Part shown: positions 58,109 through 64,000 of the stretch, one piece after another
How the letters are laid out: the number at the start of each line of letters is the position of its first letter
Numbering within the stretch: the stretch's first letter is position 1
NCBI GenBank assembly: GCA_025667525.1
Contig: CM046875.1
Coordinates: 123,990,340-124,054,339 of the forward strand
DNA: 64,000 nucleotides
Reading direction: 5' to 3'
Source: Glebionis coronaria
Lineage: Eukaryota; Streptophyta; Magnoliopsida; Asterales; Asteraceae
The notes under the pieces: model-generated
Told to the model about the DNA's origin: nothing
Seen by the model: the letters and a program-made list of their open reading frames with translations, nothing else
Databases searched by the model: none
Position numbers and translations under genes: made by a program

Positions 58109-58212
58109 CAGTGATCTGAGACAACCCATGAACGGAATTCCTAGCATTTTTTCTTTTCATAAAGAACAAACCACATGCTGTAAAGCTTCCTCGCTAGTTA
58201 AGAAGCTCCACC
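58109..58212 (-). pseudogene. Helitron-borne 104-bp exon
   Basis: Acceptor TACTTGCAG and donor CTG|GTACGTA flank a frame reading WSFLTSEEALQHVVCSL, one TGA, then KEKMLGIPFMGCLRSL. It looks protein-like with a single nonsense change; family not recognised. Confidence 0.4.
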
Positions 58213-58564
58213 TGCAAGTAACATCTCAAAGATTTCAAGATGATTATCCCTCATTGTCGTTGTTAAATCAAAAATCCTTTAAAAAGTTTCGGATGCACAT
58301 CAGCTCCACGATTCTACAATTATCAATTAGTATAAGGTTATTTTAGTCAATTTCATCAAACAAATTCACTATAAAGGGTGTTATTAATCTCGCCTTTTTT
58401 ATACGTCACATGTAACCTTTTAACCAAAAAGTAGCAATAAGAATGAGAATATATGGTAAAGTCACAGAAATTACCTGTTGTCCTTGCAAACCCAGAATTA
58501 GTGTAGTGATGATCAGAAAAATCATCAACAATATCAGAAAAATTAGCATACAACATTATATAAG

Positions 58565-58656
58565 TTATAGGATGGTTGATCAGATTCATTATCACACGGT
58601 TGATCAGATTCATTATAGGATGGTTGATCATTATAGGATGGTTGATCAGATTCATG
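58565..58656. repeat. Short tandem repeat (GGTTGATCAGATTCA type)
   Basis: Four imperfect units of GATGGTTGATCAGATTCATT, two of them shortened. ORFs on both strands here are repeat artefacts. Confidence 0.85.
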
Positions 58657-59197
58657 TATCAATAAATCACTCCCGAACAGAGAATGTAGATTTATACGTT
58701 CTAATACAAATATCTAAAAGATTACCTGAACCTATAACACGCAAAAAGAGGAGAAACAATATTGAAGTAAGACTAACCTTTACATGGAGCAGCAATATTT
58801 GATCAGTGGCATCTTCGTCACCCAAGTGTCGCTACTTTGATTAATAAACCAGGCTATCCTGTACGACTATTTCAATATCATAAATCATGCTCATTGAATT
58901 TAATCAATAACTCAATAATACATAAGACAATTTTGATGGTGTTTAGATTATGATCCAGAATGTGTGAATGATAAAGGATTGATTTGGGTTATTGATTAAC
59001 AATATTTGCTATATTTAATTTACATCACGAATGAATCTAAGTTAGGGTTCAATTTAAACTTTTATGTCTGGGTTTTAATGCGATTTAAGTTTTTTTGGGT
59101 TGGAGAATCTGTAAGCCCATAACGTAAGCCCATGTGCTGACTGGGATTAGTGTCCTGATAGATGACGTGGCAAATCCCTCCTCTTATATATATATTA

Positions 59198-59200
<3 letters not shown>

Positions 59201-59248
<48 letters not shown>
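59201..59248. repeat. TA microsatellite, right arm
   Basis: About 40 bp of pure TA followed by TGTATATA. It is the continuation of the array at 48945-49248. Confidence 0.9.
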
Positions 59249-61178
59249 CCCAATCAACTATATATAATTTGGGTACAACAAAGATATGCTCATAGTAGTC
59301 ATTAGTTGAGCAACTTAAAATTTTGTATTTAAATGGAATGGGACATTTAAATATAGAGATTTTAAATCGCCTAATTATGTGTCGTTTAAGGTTCTCTTAT
59401 TGAAATGGATTGGGACATTTGAATAAGAAAGTTTTAAACCACTGGACCATAGATTGTTTATGGTTTCTTTATTCAGATGGAATGGGACGTTTGAATACAG
59501 AAATCATAGAGTAAGTTTGACACCCTGTACCTTTCTTTGCATTTAATTTGGTTATGATATCGTGTTTTGTGACGGTATTACTGAGTAGGATGATTTATAA
59601 TCGTCTTGTTGAAATAAATTGGGACGCCTTTTTATTTGAACAAGAAAGTTATAAGTTCCCGAACCATAGATTCATAACTCTTGTTTACATGGATTGGGAC
59701 GCCTTTGGATGTAAACAACGAATTATAAATGAGTGGGCTCAAGTGTGCCTGAGTTGGTTTGTGATTATTTTGTATACGAATGTATTTCTTCGACTCGTGT
59801 TTCGTTGGTATGATTCGTTCATTACCATCGTCCTTATGGTTATTATTGATTATCGTCTATGTACGAGTAACCCATTAGTATTTTCCCAAGTTGTGATTTG
59901 TCTTTATGGACCATTTATAATGTGCCCCAATTATCGTAAGCTTGATAAGCTGATCGTTAAGAACCATTACACGTTCCAAGGATAGACGACTTGTTTAATC
60001 GACACTAGTATTTAATTGTGTACTTGTGGATCGACCGGCGATTAAGTTATCACTGATAGCTTATCTTGGATGAAAAGATTTTGAAATTTTGCTTGTTATT
60101 ACGGATGGTTTATCGAATAATTTTTCTGACGTAACGAGAATTATCTTTTGGGTATGGATCCGTTTGAGAGCACCCTGTAATATATGTTGAGTATGGATCC
60201 GTTTGTGAGCACCCTGTAATGTCATTTGGGTATGGATCCGTATGTGAGAACCCTCTGATGACGAAATATTTTGCGATTTGCATCTATGCAATCAAGATCA
60301 TGAACATCCTTTAACTTGCAAACTTTCCTTTGACTGGACTTATTTGAAAATCCTATCAAATATTCTTATTTATCATGACTTGGCTACTTAGCAAGCATGA
60401 TTTAACTTGATTGCACTTATTTGATATGGCATGGCTAGGCTATTTTGTAAGCATTTCCTAATGTGATTATATGTGCCTAATGATGGCCTTTATATTTGAT
60501 TTGGATCATAGTTCCTCCGATCGAGTAATGCATACTCCGAACGATTTCCGTGTCGATGAATTCGCTTTTGACGAAATAAGTTTCCATGTTCGAGATCAAT
60601 GCTATTAGGTGATTTTGTATGACTATTACTAATTACCTTGTCTTGATTATTTTTTTAACTTTTCGATGGAGGTCTGTGCGATTCATGCGATTCTCTGACG
60701 AATTTTTTTTTATGAGACCCTTGGACGATATCTATTTTGATTTGGTCGATGTGATCAACGATCTTTTGAATTGATTATCTCATTGAAAATATTTTAAGTG
60801 CGCCCACTGTTTTTCCACTGTTTCTGACTCGTCACTTGTCGTGAGTAAGTGTTTTGAGCTCATATCGATCGTCACATGTTTCATAAGCTAGTAGTAATGT
60901 ACCTTGAAACACTTCTAAAAATTAACGATTTGTCAAGTTTTTGCTTCGAATGGCTTACTCTTCGAGTTATGTATTATCCTTTTCTTATAAGGATTGAAGC
61001 TACATTTAAACCATTCACTTTTGTACTTTAAGTATTATCGTTGCCTTGATTGTTGTTTATCCAACCTTCGCTAGGAATCTCGGCAATGATTTTTCTATTT
61101 CTCACATCTTCGCCTTTTAACCGAAGGCTACTAAGACAAATTAAGCGCCGGGACGTCGCTTCCTAAAGGTTTAGATGA
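59249..61178 (+). other. Element G interior, 3' part, with two tandem repeat families
   Basis: No gag or pol. Degenerate copies of ATGGATTGGGACGTTTGAAT occur at about 59330, 59404, 59476, 59613 and 59690. A unit TATGGATCCGTTTGTGAGCA, with period about 45 bp, occurs three times at 60150-60260. The end before the 3' LTR (GGTTTAGATGA) is a poor polypurine tract. Confidence 0.65.
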
Positions 61179-64000
61179 TGTAATAACCCGAACTTTAAAT
61201 CAACATTTAGACTGAGATCTAATCTTACTCCTAGTAGTCGGATCAATATTTATTACCCGACTTTCATTTGTCATGTTTGTTCTACGAATAATATTGATTA
61301 ATCGGCTAACCGACAAGCTTAAGGCTTTAACATATCGAATATGTGTCATTTATTATTTATCGACAAAGTTTATGTTCGTCATCGACCGTGAACATTTTCA
61401 TTATGACATAGAAATATTTTCTATTGTCGTCATTTTAATTTCTCATTTTATAAGAATTCTTGATAATTTACGTTAAGCCTTTAGGCGTCATTTGTTTATA
61501 TAACACGTTAACGTATTTTAAATTATAATCCCTCGTTTATTTATGAGAATATCAACTTGATCCGAATGTCGACATTTGTATTTCATATTGCGCGTTTATT
61601 TTTCGTGTTTTACGCGTATCTTTTAAATCGCGTAATTTTTAAGATATCGGGTTTTAATAATACCCACTTTATTATAGATGAGCAAGATTTATATAGTTCA
61701 ACCGCATAATATAAAATGTGTCATGGTTAGGAAAACATTAATATTTTTTGAGACACTTGGAAGAACTTATATACACGTATTAGTTATAACACCGTCACAA
61801 CACATTCATTCAAGACTTGGATAAGAATGCACATATTCATTTCTTGCCATGTCCACCAACGAGAAGCACCATCATCGTATAGTTCATGGTTAAATTTATC
61901 ATGAACAAACTCCATCATATCATCAAACCTCGTGGTTTTGGGTCTAATTTTTAGACTATCTACAAGAGTTATGAAAGTATCGGATGTGTGGTTATTGTTG
62001 ATTTGTTTATCAATCTCGTGGTGCTTATATCTCATCCAGTCTTTGTAAGGATCGAAACCATGTTCTTGTCTCTTTTTGTTTGTACTTCTCAATTTAAACA
62101 TAATTGTAATCTTTATAAATTTATACATAACTGTATGTGATTATGTATTATTTTAAATTATTGGACATTGTACATGGCTATGAAAAAAAAAATAATCAAA
62201 ATAATGTTCAAGGCTATGGTTATGAGTTTTAATTTTCCTCAGTAGCAAAAACACCTTGTGAGGGAAAAATAGGTAGATCTGTTGACTTAGGGAAAAATAC
62301 TATATTGTAGGCATGTCTTTTGTGGAAATTTGGCCGGGTGGCCCGTCTCGTGACGATGCCCGATGAATAAGTATTGGCCGAAACAATAAAAAGTGTAAAA
62401 TCTGAACAGTCTGTATCAATTGACTTAAAACTTATAGATTCGTATAGAATCATTGAAAAAGGTAAAACTATGGGTTGTAGATAAAATCATAAACAACTAG
62501 AATCAGTTGGATAGTTTATCAATTCAATACGGTTTGGAAATGGCAGCCAAAACGGTGAAACTAAAGTTGGCTGCGAAAAACAGCCAACTCTTCTAAGTGA
62601 TAAAATGGGTAAATAAGCTATGATAAATATAAATTAGAGGCAATTGAACTTATAATAAGTAAACTAAATAAGTTAAGAAGGAATTTAGTAACAATAACTC
62701 ATCTATATTGTATACGGTTTAGGAGAAACGGTCTAATTAACGAGACATGACGTGAAAATTGTAAGAATTAGACTATATTAAATTAAGGTAAAACATGATG
62801 ATTTTTATAAACACCGAAATGGTATGAGCCGCTTTTTAGTAAATATAGACTCGTTTATTTATTGATAACTAGAATACCCGAGACCCGGCCATCATGGACA
62901 TTAAGTTTACATCGTTATGAGGCGTTTTAGAACCCGTAATATATATAAAGTGGATTTGGACCACAAAAGCCCAACTTACACTTATAATGGCTATTGGGCC
63001 ATTATTGGACCTGAGATTAATGATTAATGGGTCACTAATGGGCTAGAATGGGCTTAATGGTCATAATGAGAAGATATATGTTAAATTGTTATGAAAGGTT
63101 TTATAAAAAGTTTATAAAACTTATGCAATGTCCAAACTTACTAAAGTAAACTATTTACATATATGTTTGACTTATGTATAGTTTCGAGCCTTAGACGCTT
63201 CTCGTCATTATAGGTCTCGTTCGGTCATATGACGACCGTTGGGCATCTCGCTCTCGATCAACGATTGATTGTTATCTCGTGAAGTTGTGTATCGACTATT
63301 GGATGTTTGTTCCTCGATAAACGTTGATAGCTATATCAGGTGAGTTCATAGCCTCGCTTTTACTGCTTTATATGTGTTTATAAACACGCGAGGGGGAATA
63401 CATGCTCTTGGAAATAAACATATGTGTTTATATATACCCTTTTGAAAGGATAAAAGTTTGTGAGTAAACATGCGATGTTTGACTATATGCTTTGAACGAA
63501 TACAAGTTGTTGTAAGATGTTTGATTAAATGATTTTGAAAGATGAACACAAGCGTTGATTGTATTGATTGTGAACCGCTATATGCTAAGAGCTGTATTGC
63601 TAAAATTTAGAAAGTCCCTAAAACCCATGAACCGGTTAACTACCTATGATGGGTAGGCGCTTGTATAGACGGATGGATCCATCGGGGATGGCCCCCACCT
63701 GGGCAGGTCGCACCTGTGGGTTGGAGGCTCAGCCAGGTGTGTTATATGAGAAGTAAGGGGGTATTAGGCAAGATACCTGACTAGGGCATTATTTGTACTT
63801 AAGGCTTCGGTGCCATGGCTTAGCAGAATAGCGTGGACTTTGGGTATTGCATGTGTTGCACTATCGACAGTGGATGAGATTCTTGTGTTCAAAAGCTTTA
63901 TGGTTTATTTAAAATCCCATTATTGTTTATTAAAAACCTATGAATTCACTCAACCGTTGTGTTGACATGTTAGCATGTATTCTTAGGTGTGTAGGTTTAA
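61179..64000 (+). repeat. Element G 3' LTR, truncated by the window edge
   Basis: It matches 45195 to about 48070. It lacks 52 bp near 63022 relative to the 5' LTR, at an AATGATTAAT-like direct repeat. About 270 bp of the LTR lies beyond the window. Confidence 0.93.
61784..62128 (-). CDS. Antisense ORF in G 3' LTR, second copy of the 114-aa ORF
   Basis: It has the same length and frame as 45801-46145, with a few replacements (for example NKNRQ to NKKRQ, RPETT to RPKTT). The upstream companion frame is shortened here by a 1-base insertion near 62443. Confidence 0.3.
   Translation of the reverse strand: MYKFIKITIMFKLRSTNKKRQEHGFDPYKDWMRYKHHEIDKQINNNHTSDTFITLVDSLKIRPKTTRFDDMMEFVHDKFNHELYDDGASRWWTWQEMNMCILIQVLNECVVTVL

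Noticed and set aside
59548..59985. 145-codon plus-strand ORF in element G
   Set aside because: It is built from degenerate GATTGGGACG repeats, with no domain, and is likely fortuitous.
60061..60291. His/Ile-rich minus-strand ORF
   Set aside because: It is produced by the 45-bp tandem repeat.

Overview
This window is intergenic DNA from a plant nuclear genome and consists almost entirely of transposable elements. Plant LTR retrotransposon families, tRNA-iMet and tRNA-Asp type primer-binding sites and AT-rich, stop-riddled coding remnants all support this. The copia element with an outsized gag, the Cys-rich leading ORF of the Athila-like element and the overall sequence style resemble families I associate with Asteraceae, possibly Anthemideae. 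That placement is inference from memory, not a search. I see no intact host gene, rRNA, tRNA or CRISPR array.

The layout is a deep nest. An old Athila-like Ty3 element C (11448-14363, minus) is the base layer. Element B, Athila-like with an LTR at 9472-11447, sits in C's integrase. Element A, a Ty3 element with a 3-kb LTR at 4040-6977 and gag-pol at 1098-3588, sits in B and is itself cut off near 1098. On the other side, element D starts at 14364 inside C's protease region. D belongs to the same LTR family as A. D's 3' LTR is split by Ty1-copia element E (16766-31513, target duplication ACCAA). E in turn holds a non-autonomous LTR element H (22827-26358). D's interior holds F (33765-43944, same family, two LTRs, target duplication CTTTC) and G (45195 to beyond the window end, plus strand, 3.1-kb LTRs). 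G carries a TA microsatellite that was split by a Helitron-like element (49249-59200, minus strand) containing exon-like gene fragments and a small MITE.

A, D and F form one family. A keeps recognisable gag, protease and RT. D and F keep only decayed shreds of RT, integrase and a possible chromodomain, yet preserve LTRs, primer site, polypurine tract and a structured leader. This fits non-autonomous copies mobilised by A-like partners. A's gag appears to be interrupted by three short GT-AG introns whose removal restores one reading frame, which is unusual for a Ty3 element.

The most interesting items are the intron-bearing gag of A, the covarying twin hairpins in the A/F leader, the Helitron with a captured methyltransferase exon and other phase-consistent exons, the variable 17-bp arrays in the A/D/F LTRs, and antisense ORFs retained in both LTRs of G.
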